The notes: generated from the letters alone by a model not told the origin. Positions 1-8,645 are shown, counted from the first letter of the stretch. The stretch is 64,000 bases of DNA from Bordetella parapertussis (GCA_943331295.2 CALQLA020000007.1:62001-126000), one strand, 5' to 3'. Made by a program: numbers and translations.

Positions 1-1656
1 CTGCGACAGCTGCTCGCCGGTCTGCGACAGCGCGTAGACGGTGCCGAGCGCGCCGACCGCGACCTCGCGCGCGGCGAGCCCCGGCACCAGCGCGATGCAG
101 ATCTGCCAGTTGAATCCGATCGGCGCGAACACGTGCTCCAGCAGGTGGCCCAGCATGCCGGCGAAGCTGTAGTTGATCGCCGGCTGCACGCTGCCCGGCG
201 GCGGCGCGGGGAACGTGCTGAGGAACCACAGCACGATCATCAGCGACAGGATGATCGTCCCGACGCGGGACAGGAAGATCCGCGTTCGCTCCCACAGGCC
301 GAGCGCGAGGTTGGGCAGGTTCGGCCAGTGGTAGTCGGGCAGCTCCATCAGCAGCGCCGGCGGCAGCGCGCGGCCGCGCGCCCGCTTGGCCAAGAACGCG
401 ACGCCCATCGCCGACAGCACGCCGGCGACGTACAGCGCGAACAGCACGACGCCTTGCAGGTTGAAGATGCCGGCGACCACCCGATCCGGGATGAACGCGG
501 CGATGATCACCGCGTAGACGGGCAGCCGCGCCGAGCACGTCATCAGCGGCGCGATCATGATCGTCACCAGCCGGTCGCGCGGATTCTGGATCGTCCGCGT
601 GGCCATGATGCCGGGGATGGCGCAGGCGAAGCTCGAGAGCAGCGGCATGAACGCGCGGCCCGACAGCCCCGCGGTGCCCATCAGCCGGTCGAGCAGGAAC
701 GCCGCGCGCGGCAGGTAGCCCGATTCCTCGAGCACGAGGATGAAGAAGAAGAGGATCAGGATCTGCGGCAGGAACACGAGCACCGAGCCGACGCCGGCGA
801 CGATGCCGTCGACGAGGAGGCCGCGCAGCAGGCCCTCGGGCAGGTTCGTCGCGATGACGCTGCCGAACCATGCGGCGCCGTCCTTGATCGCGTTCATCGG
901 CGCCTGCGCCCAGCTGAACACGGCCTGGAAGACGAGGAACATCAGCACCGCGAGCAGCAGCGGGCCGGCCAGCGGATGCAGCACCACGCGGTCGACGCGC
1001 TCGGTCGCGCGCAGGCCGGCGGCATCCCGCGTGATGCAGGCGTCGAGGATGCGGCGGACCTCGCGGTGCGTGTCCTCGATGCTCGGGTCGGCGTCGCCCG
1101 CGGCCGCGCCGGGCGTGGCCGGGGTGGCGGGCGGAAAGTGCAGCGCGTCGAGTGCCTCGACCAGCGGCGCATCGCCGCCGTGGCGGACGGCGACGGTCTC
1201 CACCACCGGCACGCCGAGCAGCCGCGACAGCGCGCCGCTGTCGATGACCATGCCGCGGCTCTTCGCGACGTCCATCATGTTGAGCGCGACCACCATCGGC
1301 AGCCCGAGTCGCCGCACCTCGAGGACGAGGCGCAGGTTGAGCCGCAGGTTGGTCGCGTTGACGACGCACACGACGCCGTCGGGCGCCCGTTCGTCGCGCC
1401 GCCGGCCCATGATCACGTCGCGCGTGATCGCCTCGTCGGGTGTCGTGGCCTGCAGGCTGTAGGCGCCGGGCAGGTCGAGGATGCGCCAGTGGCGCCCGCC
1501 GCGCGACGCGAAGCTGCCCTCCTTGCGCTCGACCGTCACGCCCGCATAGTTGGCGACCTTCTGCCGGGCACCGGTGAGGCGGTTGAAGAGCGCGGTCTTG
1601 CCGCAGTTGGGGTTGCCGATCAGCGCGAGCAGCGGCGGGGCGATGCCGGTGGTCAC
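1..1656 (-). CDS. feoB: Ferrous iron transporter B, 3'-truncated by window edge
   Basis: Inner-membrane Fe(II) permease with an N-terminal G-protein domain. The start is taken as GTG at 1656, overlapping the feoA stop as GTGA, so the two are translationally coupled. 552 codons are visible and the frame is still open at position 1. The P-loop GNPNCGKT lies at residues 14-21, the G3 motif LDLPGAYSL follows, and NATNLRLNL fits the switch/G4 region. The membrane part shows the conserved FeoB segments SSFACAIPGIMATRT and SARLPVY, and near the edge LVPGLAAREVAVGAL. Only the last part of the protein is missing, so function is secure. No feoC is visible on the feoA side; anything downstream lies outside the window. 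Confidence 0.97.
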   Translation of the reverse strand, partial: MTTGIAPPLLALIGNPNCGKTALFNRLTGARQKVANYAGVTVERKEGSFASRGGRHWRILDLPGAYSLQATTPDEAITRDVIMGRRRDERAPDGVVCVVNATNLRLNLRLVLEVRRLGLPMVVALNMMDVAKSRGMVIDSGALSRLLGVPVVETVAVRHGGDAPLVEALDALHFPPATPATPGAAAGDADPSIEDTHREVRRILDACITRDAAGLRATERVDRVVLHPLAGPLLLAVLMFLVFQAVFSWAQAPMNAIKDGAAWFGSVIATNLPEGLLRGLLVDGIVAGVGSVLVFLPQILILFFFILVLEESGYLPRAAFLLDRLMGTAGLSGRAFMPLLSSFACAIPGIMATRTIQNPRDRLVTIMIAPLMTCSARLPVYAVIIAAFIPDRVVAGIFNLQGVVLFALYVAGVLSAMGVAFLAKRARGRALPPALLMELPDYHWPNLPNLALGLWERTRIFLSRVGTIILSLMIVLWFLSTFPAPPPGSVQPAINYSFAGMLGHLLEHVFAPIGFNWQICIALVPGLAAREVAVGALGTVYALSQTGEQLSQ

Positions 1657-2021
1657 GATGGTTCGGGGTCCGGGCTGTCATTCGCGCCGCCGGGCCGTCC
1701 CAAGGCGCGAATTGCACCCCCTTGGGGGGCAGCGCCGCGGCGAACGCCGCAAGCGCGGGGGTCGTCCAATGCCACGAGGGCGGCTTCGTGGCGGCGCAGC
1801 GCGAACGTCGAGTTGCCGATGCGCACGGCGAGCGGGTCGCCGGACGGGAACGCGCGGTGCAGCACGCGGACGGCTTCGCCGGGCAGGAATCCCAGTTCCT
1901 GCAGCCGCGCCGTCAGGTCCACGCCGTCGGCGCCTGCACCGGCGCCCGCGCCGAGGACGCGCGCGACCGTGGCCGGGCGGCCGACGGGCAGGGCATCGAG
2001 CGTGGCGGGAAGCTTCATCAA
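1653..2021 (-). CDS. feoA: FeoA, SH3-like cytosolic partner of FeoB, with a repeat-derived tail
   Basis: Small cytosolic protein needed for FeoB-dependent Fe(II) uptake. The first ~86 residues are an ordinary FeoA domain (ARLQELGFLPGEAVRVLHRA, then GDPLAVRIGNSTFALRR). The family usually ends near there, but this protein runs to 122 residues. Residues ~87-112 are encoded by a GC-rich palindromic repeat at 1687-1761 that also occurs at 3739-3813, so the tail (PRACGVRRGAAPQGG onward) looks like a late addition rather than a domain. Start is ATG at 2021 or the adjacent ATG at 2018; neither has a strong Shine-Dalgarno sequence. The stop overlaps feoB by 4 bases. A Fur-box-like site lies about 50 bases upstream. 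Confidence 0.93.
   Translation of the reverse strand: MMKLPATLDALPVGRPATVARVLGAGAGAGADGVDLTARLQELGFLPGEAVRVLHRAFPSGDPLAVRIGNSTFALRRHEAALVALDDPRACGVRRGAAPQGGAIRALGRPGGANDSPDPEPS
1687..1761 (+). repeat. GC-rich palindromic repeat, copy A, inside feoA
   Basis: Contains GCCGGGCCG, then CCCAAGG, then a C-run/G-run core (accccctt-ggggggc) and GCGAACG...GCAAGCG. The reverse complement of 3739-3813 has the same blocks in the same order. Similar C5/G5-core intergenic repeats are common in Burkholderiales (from memory). This copy lies inside the feoA reading frame and encodes its tail. Confidence 0.65.
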
Positions 2022-2068
2022 GTCCGTAAACGCAGCAGGGTGTTTCCCTGCCCTCCATGGTCGATCTT

Positions 2069-2091
2069 AAATGATAATGAGAATTGCTGCT
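2069..2091. promoter_or_regulatory. Fur-box-like operator upstream of feoAB
   Basis: Contains AATGATAATGAGAATTGC. The first eight bases of the GATAATGATAATCATTATC consensus match exactly, and I count 12 of 19 overall. It sits about 50 bases upstream of feoA in the gap before the divergent MFS gene. Fe-Fur repression of feo is standard in proteobacteria. It could also act on the MFS gene, but that promoter is over 200 bases away. Confidence 0.7.
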
Positions 2092-2308
2092 ATTGACGGG
2101 GATCAACATTTGTTGCAGGAGGGTCAAATGCAACACCCGGGTGCGCCCCCAGACGCGCCGGCGGCGCCCGACGACAACCGTTTCCCCGGGACGAGGCTAG
2201 AATCGTGTCCGGGCGGGATTGCGTGCCGTCCGCCCCCGTTCGCCTGCTTGCCCGGCCAGGGCTTCCGTCCGGCGCCCGCGCCCCGCGCTTTCGTTTCGAG
2301 GATCCCCG

Positions 2309-3727
2309 TTGTCGCAACCGGTACCGGACGACGCGCCGCCCGCCGCCTTTTCGCGGACGATTCCGCTGATCGTCGCCGCCACGTTCTTCATGGAACTGCT
2401 GGACGGGTCGATCGTGACCACGTCGCTGCCGGCGATCGCCGCGACGTTCGGCGAGCCGCCGCTGACGCTCGCCGCCAGCATCTCGGTCTACCTGGTCGCG
2501 ATGGCCGTGTTCGTGCCCACCGCCGGCTGGGCCAGCGAGCGCTTTGGCGCGCGCCGGCTGTTCGCGGGGGCGGTGACCGTGTTCACGCTCGCGTCGCTGC
2601 TGTGCGGCCTGAGCCCGTCGGTGGAAGCGCTGATCGCCGCGCGGGCGCTGCAGGGAATCGCCGCCGCGTTCATGGCACCGGTGGGCCGGCTCATCGTGCT
2701 GCGCGAAACGCCGAAGCACCGGATCATCGACGCCATCGCGATGATCACCTGGCCCGCGCTGATCGCGCCCGTGCTGGGCCCGCCGCTGGGCGGCTTCATC
2801 ACCACCTATGCGTCGTGGCGCTGGATCTTCCTCATCAACCTGCCGCTGGGCGTGCTGGGCGTGCTGCTGGTGCTGCGGTTCGTGCCGCGGCACGACGAGA
2901 CAGTGAAGACGCCGTTCGACGCCGTCGGCTTCCTGTTGACCGCGGTGGCGCTCGCGGCGTCGATCCAGGGCCTGCTGTCGCTGGGCGAGGGCGGGGCCGA
3001 CCGCTACGCGGGCGCCTCGCTGGTCGCGCTGGGCGCCGTCGCGGGCATCGCCGCCGTCCGCCATGCGCGCTCCCATCCGTCGCCGATGCTCGACCTCTCC
3101 GCAGTCGCCGTGCGCACGTTCGCGTTCTGCACGGTGACGGGCGGCGTGCTGTCGCGGATCGCGATCAACACCGGCCCGTTCCTGCTGCCGCTGATGTTCC
3201 AGATCGGCTTTGGCCGCAGCGCGTTCGAGGCCGGCGGGATGCTGTTCGTGTACATGCTGGGCAACCTCGCCGCGAAGAGCGTCACGACGCCGATCCTGCG
3301 CCGGTTCGGCTTCCGCCGCGTGCTGGTGGGCAACGGCCTCGTCGGTGCGGCGGCAATCGCCGGCTGCGGCCTGCTGTCGCCCGACGTCGCGATGCCGGCG
3401 GTGTACGCCGTGCTGCTCGCGGCCGGCCTCACGCGGTCGATGCATTTCACGTCGCTCGCCACGCTCGCGTTCGCCGACATCTCGCCGGGGCAGCGGGCCG
3501 GCGCGAGCGCGCTCGTCAGCACGATGCAGCAGGTGGCGATGGCGGTGGCGGTCGCGTTCGCCGCGACGGCGCTGGCGCTGTTCGTCGACCTGCGCGGCGG
3601 GAGCGATCTCGTGCTGGCGGATTTCCGCCACGCGCTGTTCGCGGCGGCGGCGCTGATGGCGGTCGGCGCGCTGCTGGCGCTGCGGCTGCCGAAGGACGCC
3701 GGGGCCGAGGTGTCGCGGCGCGGCTGA
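2309..3727 (+). CDS. MFS drug:H+ antiporter, DHA2 (14-TM) family
   Basis: Inner-membrane proton-driven exporter of the EmrB/QacA type. Start is TTG at 2309, preceded by GAGGA at 2298-2302; a longer frame opens at 2219 but adds an Arg/Pro-rich stretch unlike the family. The 472-residue product opens with a helix containing FMELLDGSIVTTSLPAI, typical of DHA2 members. Motif A appears as GWASERFGARRLFAG and motif C as APVLGPPLGGFI. Substrate unknown. No adaptor (EmrA-like) gene or regulator is adjacent, so this looks like a stand-alone exporter rather than a tripartite pump. Confidence 0.9.
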   Translation: MSQPVPDDAPPAAFSRTIPLIVAATFFMELLDGSIVTTSLPAIAATFGEPPLTLAASISVYLVAMAVFVPTAGWASERFGARRLFAGAVTVFTLASLLCGLSPSVEALIAARALQGIAAAFMAPVGRLIVLRETPKHRIIDAIAMITWPALIAPVLGPPLGGFITTYASWRWIFLINLPLGVLGVLLVLRFVPRHDETVKTPFDAVGFLLTAVALAASIQGLLSLGEGGADRYAGASLVALGAVAGIAAVRHARSHPSPMLDLSAVAVRTFAFCTVTGGVLSRIAINTGPFLLPLMFQIGFGRSAFEAGGMLFVYMLGNLAAKSVTTPILRRFGFRRVLVGNGLVGAAAIAGCGLLSPDVAMPAVYAVLLAAGLTRSMHFTSLATLAFADISPGQRAGASALVSTMQQVAMAVAVAFAATALALFVDLRGGSDLVLADFRHALFAAAALMAVGALLALRLPKDAGAEVSRRG

Positions 3728-3738
3728 CGGTTGACGAT

Positions 3739-3813
3739 CCCCCCAGGCTCACTTCGTTCGCGCACCCCCCTCAAGGGGGCAAGGCCTCCCTTGGGGCGGC
3801 CCGGCGGGAGGCC
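3739..3813 (-). repeat. GC-rich palindromic repeat, copy B, intergenic
   Basis: Fills the gap between the convergent MFS and lipoprotein genes. On the minus strand it reads GCCGGGCCGCCCCAAGG, a C5-TT-GAGGGGGG core and GCGAACGAAGTGAG, matching copy A at 1687-1761 block by block. Placed between converging genes it could form a bidirectional stem. Confidence 0.65.
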
Positions 3814-4269
3814 TTACCAGTTCATCGCGCCGAAATCCGGCCACCACAGCCACGGGTCGGACATGTCGCGCGTGGTCGCCTGCTGCATCGCGACGTCCTG
3901 CTTCGCGTACGACGCCATGTCGGCGTTGGCCTGCGCCGAGAGCCCGGGCCCGCCCTGCGTGCGACCCTGCTGGTAGGCCGCGAATTCCTTCGGCGTGCCG
4001 ACATAGAGCGCCTTGCCGGAAGGGTCCGGGTAGACGTAGAACTCGCGGCCGTTGCGCTGCATCGCCGAGACCCTGCCCGGCGCCAGCGCCTGCAGGTGCA
4101 ACTGCTGCTCTCGCCTCGTCGCCTCGATGCGCTTGAAGCCGGCGGCCGCGAGCAGGCTTTCGTTCGGCGGCGGCGGCGCGGTCGTCGCGCAGGCGGCGAG
4201 TCCGAGCACGGCGAGGGCGGCGAAGAGGCCGGGGACGAGCGCCCGGCAGGAATGCCAGAAGTCGCGCAT
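3814..4269 (-). CDS. Small lipoprotein of unknown function
   Basis: 151 residues from ATG at 4269; an in-frame ATG at 4293 is possible. The N-terminus is a lipoprotein signal (hydrophobic stretch then LAACATT), predicting lipidation at the Cys and envelope location. The mature part is hydrophilic, with an Arg/Gln-rich segment (RIEATRREQQLHLQ) and a C-terminal DPWLWWPDFGAMNW. I do not recognise the family. The middle (REFYVYPDPSGKALYVGT) resembles short beta-hairpin envelope proteins of betaproteobacteria. Convergent with the MFS gene, divergent from corA. Confidence 0.75.
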   Translation of the reverse strand: MRDFWHSCRALVPGLFAALAVLGLAACATTAPPPPNESLLAAAGFKRIEATRREQQLHLQALAPGRVSAMQRNGREFYVYPDPSGKALYVGTPKEFAAYQQGRTQGGPGLSAQANADMASYAKQDVAMQQATTRDMSDPWLWWPDFGAMNW

Positions 4270-4429
4270 GGGAACCTGTCGTGTTTGGGTCATCTGCGAG
4301 AATACGTGGCGCTCACGCCGCCGGCAAGCGCGCGCGGGAATCCGGCCGAGGCCGCGCGTGGCACTGTAGAGTAGCGGCGGAAGCGATCGGCCGTCACGCC
4401 CGCGCGGCGCTAACAGGGGAACGCAAACA

Positions 4430-5392
4430 ATGGAACTGTGGCGGATCGAACCGGGCAAGGCAGCCGTGCCGATGGCGGCCGGCGATCCGCTGCCCGCGGC
4501 GGGATTTGCGTGGCTCGACCTCGTGTACGACGAGGCGGACCGGCTGCAGGCCGAGGTCGAGCGATTGACTGGCGTGCGCATCGTCGACGTCCACCTGGGC
4601 GACGCGGCGAACCTCACGCACCCGTCGTCGTTCGACAACACGGACACCTACGAGATCGTCGTGTTCGCGGGGCTGTCGCCCGAGTCGACCGTCGATTTGA
4701 TCATTACGCGGCCGATGACGTTCTTCAATTTCGACCGGCTGCTCGTCACCGTCCGCGCGCCCGATAGCCGCTCGGTGGCGCAGACTCGGGCGCGCTACCT
4801 CAACATGCCGGGCAAGATGCCGCAGAACCCGGACGACCTGATGCAGCGCCTGCTCTCGGCGATGGTCGACCACTACCTCGACCTGCGCGCGCCGCTGACC
4901 CAGCGGCTCGACGGCTGGCAGCAGGCGCTGCTCGATCCGCGCGTGCCCTTCCACGACTGGCCGAAGCTGCTCGCGAGCCGGCAGCAGATCAGGAAGCTGG
5001 AGGAGCTTTCCGACGAGCAGCGCGACGCGGTCCAGGAGTGGCGCGACTACCGGATCGCCGACCTCTCGCCCTCGATGCACGCGCGCTTCGCCGACATCAT
5101 CGAGCACATCGAGCGCGTGCGGAACCACGCGCGCACCGTCGAGAGCCAGGCCGAGTCGGCGGTGCAACTCTACTTCGCCGCGATGAGCCACCGGACGACG
5201 GAGATCATGCGGCTGCTCACGCTGATCACCGCGGTGTTCATGCCGCTGACGCTGCTCACCGGCGTGTTCGGGATGAACTTCGACTTCATCCCGGGCCTGC
5301 ATCGGGCCGACGGCTTCTGGATCGCGCTGGCCGGGATGATCGCGATCGTGATCGGCATGCTCTACTACTTCCGGCACAAGCGCTGGCTGTAG
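4430..5392 (+). CDS. CorA-family magnesium/divalent cation transporter
   Basis: Pentameric inner-membrane channel family for Mg2+, Co2+ or Zn2+. 320 residues from ATG at 4430, preceded by AGGGGA. The long N-terminal part is the cytoplasmic alpha/beta funnel. The C-terminus has two membrane helices joined by the diagnostic GMN loop (GVFGMNFDFIPGL), ending in a basic RHKRWL tail. Mg2+ import (CorA) and Zn2+ export (ZntB-like) cannot be separated from sequence alone. The last 28 bases overlap a small gene on the other strand. Confidence 0.9.
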   Translation: MELWRIEPGKAAVPMAAGDPLPAAGFAWLDLVYDEADRLQAEVERLTGVRIVDVHLGDAANLTHPSSFDNTDTYEIVVFAGLSPESTVDLIITRPMTFFNFDRLLVTVRAPDSRSVAQTRARYLNMPGKMPQNPDDLMQRLLSAMVDHYLDLRAPLTQRLDGWQQALLDPRVPFHDWPKLLASRQQIRKLEELSDEQRDAVQEWRDYRIADLSPSMHARFADIIEHIERVRNHARTVESQAESAVQLYFAAMSHRTTEIMRLLTLITAVFMPLTLLTGVFGMNFDFIPGLHRADGFWIALAGMIAIVIGMLYYFRHKRWL

Positions 5393-5586
5393 CCGAGCGC
5401 CTGCGCGAGCAGCAGCACCGCGAGCACCGACAGCCGGTGGATCGCGATGCCGATGACGAGCGCTGCGAGCGACTGCGGCCGCGCGATCGCCGAGCGCGTC
5501 TCCGTCACCTCGGACCGCGCGACGACCGGCGCGGCGATGCCGGCGACGGTAAGCGACGCCAGCAACAGCTTCGTCATTTTCGACAC
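5365..5586 (-). CDS. Small membrane protein, function unknown
   Basis: 73 residues from GTG at 5586 with GGGAG upstream, or 70 from ATG at 5577. A signal-like N-terminal helix (LLLASLTVAGIAAPVVA) is followed by a hydrophilic linker and a second hydrophobic helix (LAALVIGIAIHRLSVLAVLLLAQAL). Its 3' end overlaps the 3' end of the corA-like gene by 28 bases, tail to tail. No family recognised. It is supported by the ribosome site and the two-helix pattern only and could be spurious. Confidence 0.45.
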   Translation of the reverse strand: MSKMTKLLLASLTVAGIAAPVVARSEVTETRSAIARPQSLAALVIGIAIHRLSVLAVLLLAQALGYSQRLCRK

Positions 5587-5635
5587 GGTGCAACTCTCCC
5601 GACGGTTGGATTCCTGGATTGGCCGGGGGATACGT

Positions 5636-5665
5636 GTCCCTGCGTCGCGCTGGCGACGCAGGGAC
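5636..5665. terminator. Perfect 13-bp stem-loop, no T-run
   Basis: Arms GTCCCTGCGTCGC (5636-5648) and GCGACGCAGGGAC (5653-5665) pair perfectly around a GCTG loop. It lies just downstream of the DUF4440 gene and 50 bases upstream of the small membrane gene, both minus strand. The missing T-tract argues for a pause or mRNA-stability element over a canonical terminator. Confidence 0.55.
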
Positions 5666-5741
5666 GGCGCGGCTCCGGCACCGTACAGAGTCCGCGCCGG
5701 AGCGAAAAATACACCGGGGCGGTAGATTCGCCCCGGGGCCG

Positions 5742-6251
5742 CTACTTGGGCGCGGCCGCGGCCGGCTTGGCCGGCGATGGCGCGGGATCGGGGGCAGGCG
5801 TGTCCGAGTTCCAGATGTTGCGGATCATCAGCCACCTGCCTCCCGACTTCTGCCACAGCTCGACGTACTTGCCGGTGTCGACGGTGGCGCCGGCCTTGTC
5901 CTTCAGCAGGTAAGTGCCGGCGTGCCACGCCGTGTTGCCCGCGACGCCGACGTCGTTCATCGTGCCGAACGCGAACGAGATGCCGGCCGACTGCGCGCCC
6001 GCGATTTCCTTCGTCATCGCCTGCCGCAGCTGGACGTGGCCCTTCAGCGACGGGGAGCCCGGCGGCATCACGACGGCGTTTTCCGCATAGAGGGCGACGA
6101 GGGTGTTGGCATCGCCCGCGTTGAATGCCTTGACCCATTTCTCGGTGCCGGCGCGGATCGTCGCCGCGACGTCCTCGGCGGCGGCCGGCGGCGCGACCAC
6201 GGCGAACGATGCGACGGCGGCGAACAGGACCAGCTTTCCTGCGATCGGCAT
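5742..6251 (-). CDS. Secreted DUF4440 / SgcJ-EcaC-type NTF2-like protein
   Basis: 169 residues from ATG at 6251, preceded by GGAGGA with good spacing. A cleavable signal peptide ends near APPAAAED. The mature domain is NTF2-like: TIRAGTEKWVKAFNAGDAN, LVALYAENAVVMPPG, then beta strands ending in YVELWQKSGGRWLMIRNIWNSD. This is the DUF4440 pattern, a cone-shaped fold with a hydrophobic pocket seen in many small-molecule-binding or isomerase proteins. A Pro/Ala/Lys tail ends the protein. No specific activity can be assigned. Divergent from the inositol-phosphatase gene. Confidence 0.85.
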   Translation of the reverse strand: MPIAGKLVLFAAVASFAVVAPPAAAEDVAATIRAGTEKWVKAFNAGDANTLVALYAENAVVMPPGSPSLKGHVQLRQAMTKEIAGAQSAGISFAFGTMNDVGVAGNTAWHAGTYLLKDKAGATVDTGKYVELWQKSGGRWLMIRNIWNSDTPAPDPAPSPAKPAAAAPK

Positions 6252-6415
6252 GGCGGATTCCTCCGGTTGGTCGTGGCGTCCCGATGCGGATGCCGCCGGC
6301 GATTCTACGCCGGGAACCCGCGGCGGCAACGGGGGCGGGCGGCGGCCGGTACCGCCGCCATCGCGGCCCGGCATTTGGGTATCATCGGGGCTCACCCCCC
6401 CCCACTTCCCCGCCG

Positions 6416-7255
6416 ATGCCTTCCACGCTGCGCTTTTCCACCGCCGACGCCCATGCGATCGGCGAAATCCTGCGCGACGCCGCGCAGGCCGAGATCCTGC
6501 CGTGCTTCCGGCGCCTCGACGACGCGGCGATCCGCCACAAGTCGTCGCCGCTCGACCTCGTCACCGATGCCGACGAAGCCGCCGAGCGGATGATCACCGC
6601 GCGGCTCGCGAGGGCGTTCCCGCGCGCCGTGATCATCGGCGAGGAGGCGACCGCCCGCGACCCGTCGCTGCCCGACCAGCTCGGCGCCGCCCCCTTCGCG
6701 ATCCTCGTCGACCCGATCGACGGCACCAAGAACTTCGCGTCCGGCCTGCCGCTGTTCGGCGTGATGGCGGCCGTCGTGTCGGCCAACACGGTCGTGGCCG
6801 CCATCATCCACGATCCTATTTCCGACGACTGCGCCTACGCCATTCGCGGCGAGGGCGCGTGGCTCGAGCATCGCGACGGCAGGCGGATCGACCTCCACGT
6901 CTCGAAGGCGCCGCCGCTCGCGCAGATGCTGGGCATCGTGTCGTGGATGTTCATGCCCGAGCCGATGCGCAGCACGGTCACGCGGAACCTGGCGCGGGTG
7001 GCCGGCGCGTCGGACTACCGCACGGCCGCGCACGAGTACCGGCTGGTCGCCGCCGGGCATTTCGACTTCGTGATGTTCAGCAAGCTGCTGCCGTGGGACC
7101 ACGCGGCCGGCGTGCTGCTGCACGCGGAGGCCGGCGGGTACTCGGCGCGCTTCAACGGCGAGCCGTACCTGCCGACGGTCCACTCCGGCGGCCTGCTCTG
7201 CGCGCCGGATCGCGCCAGCTGGCGCGTGCTGCACGCCGCGCTGCTCGGCGATTGA
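6416..7255 (+). CDS. Inositol monophosphatase family protein
   Basis: Mg2+-dependent sugar/inositol/nucleotide phosphatase fold. 279 residues from ATG at 6416; an upstream in-frame ATG gives an Arg/Pro-rich extension and is rejected. Metal-site motifs are intact: GEEAT (motif with Glu), LVDPIDGTKNF (DPIDGT) and WDHAAGVLLHAEAGG. The substrate could be inositol phosphate, histidinol phosphate, PAP or fructose bisphosphate; the motifs do not decide. It stands alone, divergent from the DUF4440 gene and convergent with the FAD oxidoreductase. Confidence 0.93.
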   Translation: MPSTLRFSTADAHAIGEILRDAAQAEILPCFRRLDDAAIRHKSSPLDLVTDADEAAERMITARLARAFPRAVIIGEEATARDPSLPDQLGAAPFAILVDPIDGTKNFASGLPLFGVMAAVVSANTVVAAIIHDPISDDCAYAIRGEGAWLEHRDGRRIDLHVSKAPPLAQMLGIVSWMFMPEPMRSTVTRNLARVAGASDYRTAAHEYRLVAAGHFDFVMFSKLLPWDHAAGVLLHAEAGGYSARFNGEPYLPTVHSGGLLCAPDRASWRVLHAALLGD

Positions 7256-7297
7256 GGCAGGCCGGTCGCGCCGGCCGCGAGGCGGTCGTCCGCCCCG

Positions 7298-8596
7298 TCA
7301 GGCGTCGCCCAGGTTCCGCGCCAGGCGCCGCGCCAGCGCGCCGGTGTCGACGGCGCGCAGCGAGCCGCCATCCGCGAGGTCGATCGCGTGCGCGGCGGCC
7401 GTGCCCATCGCGATGCAGGGCCCCATCACGCGCACCGATGCCAGCGCCAGCACGTCGCCGTCGATGCAGCGGCCGGCGGCCAGCAGGTTGTCGGCCTCGG
7501 CGTGCAGCATGCTGCGGTAGGGGATGTAGTGGACGTGGTCGTCGCCGAAGCCTTCCCAGTGCACGTCGGCGAGGTCGTTGTGCAGTTCGATGCCCCACGC
7601 GCAGCGGGCGACCGCATCGGGAAAGCGCACGCCGCTCCTCACGTCGTCGGCGGTCAGCTGGTAGTCGCCCCGGATCCAGCGCGTCTGCCGGATGCCCGGC
7701 TGGCCGTAGCTGTCGACTTCGGCACGGCCGAAGATCGCCGGGAACTCGTGCCGCAGGAACGCCATCGCCGCGTCCATCCGGCGGTGGCCTTCGACGACCA
7801 TCCGCGACGCGCCCAGGGGATCGAGCGGCGTCGCGATGTGCGTCATGTTGACCAGCGCGCGATCGGTGCCCGGCAGCACGTAGACGAACGCGTCGCGGCG
7901 CTCGAGCCCGTGCTGCGCCGCCATTTCGACGACGCGCCGCTTGACGATCTCCGGTCCGCCGGCCGCGGCGAGCGCCGCGAGGTCGATGCCGCGGACGATG
8001 GCGTTCTGCGAGCCGTAGACGGTGCCGTGCGCGGGCTCGTGCACCGCGAGACCGGCGAGCCACGCGAGCGCGGCGTCGCCGGAGGCGTCGACGAAGGCGC
8101 CGGCCCGGACGTCGACCTCGCCGTGGCGCGTCATCGCGGTGACGCCGGCGAGCCGCGGACCGTCGCGGTCGACCGCATGCAGCAGCGCGCCGGTGACGAC
8201 GGTGACGCCGGCGCGGTCGAGCGCCTCCTCGATCCAGCGCTGCAGCGCCGAGTGGCTGTAGTACAGGATGATCGTGTTGCGGCGGCCCTCGATCCGGGCC
8301 ATCGCGCCGGCGGCCGTGAGGTCGCGGACGATTTCCTCGGCGACGCCGTAGGCGAGGAGTTCGGGCTGCGGGCCGTTGCCGTAGAACCCGCAGAACGTCT
8401 CGATCAGCGCGCCGGTGGCCTGGCCGCCGACGGCGGGGGCGCCGTCGAGCAGGACGACCTTGCGGCCGAGCCGTGCGGCCTCGATGGCCGCGGCCGACCC
8501 GGCGGCACCGGAGCCCACGACGCAGACGTCGCAGGCGAGCGCGGTTCGCGCGCCCGGGGCGCGACGGCGGACCACGACGGCGCCGCTGGCGGTCAT
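7298..8596 (-). CDS. FAD-dependent oxidoreductase (FAD_oxidored family)
   Basis: 432 residues. The N-terminal Rossmann motif VVGSGAAGSAAAIEAARLG with the acidic end of strand 2 (VVLLD) binds FAD; GGQATGALIETFCGF follows, as in the FAD_oxidored (PF12831) group that includes hypothetical dehydrogenases and TAT-secreted flavoproteins. The FAD C-terminal motif is LLAAGRCIDGDVLALASVRVM. No signal peptide is evident, so it is probably cytosolic. It lies 49 bases downstream of efp on the same strand and may be cotranscribed with earP-efp, but I see no functional link. Substrate unknown. Confidence 0.85.
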   Translation of the reverse strand: MTASGAVVVRRRAPGARTALACDVCVVGSGAAGSAAAIEAARLGRKVVLLDGAPAVGGQATGALIETFCGFYGNGPQPELLAYGVAEEIVRDLTAAGAMARIEGRRNTIILYYSHSALQRWIEEALDRAGVTVVTGALLHAVDRDGPRLAGVTAMTRHGEVDVRAGAFVDASGDAALAWLAGLAVHEPAHGTVYGSQNAIVRGIDLAALAAAGGPEIVKRRVVEMAAQHGLERRDAFVYVLPGTDRALVNMTHIATPLDPLGASRMVVEGHRRMDAAMAFLRHEFPAIFGRAEVDSYGQPGIRQTRWIRGDYQLTADDVRSGVRFPDAVARCAWGIELHNDLADVHWEGFGDDHVHYIPYRSMLHAEADNLLAAGRCIDGDVLALASVRVMGPCIAMGTAAAHAIDLADGGSLRAVDTGALARRLARNLGDA

Positions 8597-8645
8597 CGTG
8601 GCCGGGCTTGCGATGCGGGCCCGCGAAAGCGTGCGGGCACGGCGA

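Noticed and set aside
2219-2308. Upstream extension of the MFS gene
   Set aside because: The TTG at 2309 has a well-placed GAGGA and gives a family-typical N-terminus; the extension is Arg/Pro-rich.
2111-2310. AGGAGG followed by ATG at 2128 in the feoA-MFS gap
   Set aside because: The ribosome-site-like sequence is good, but the frame runs through the MFS gene in the wrong phase to 4374 with Pro/Arg-rich low complexity and no recognisable protein.
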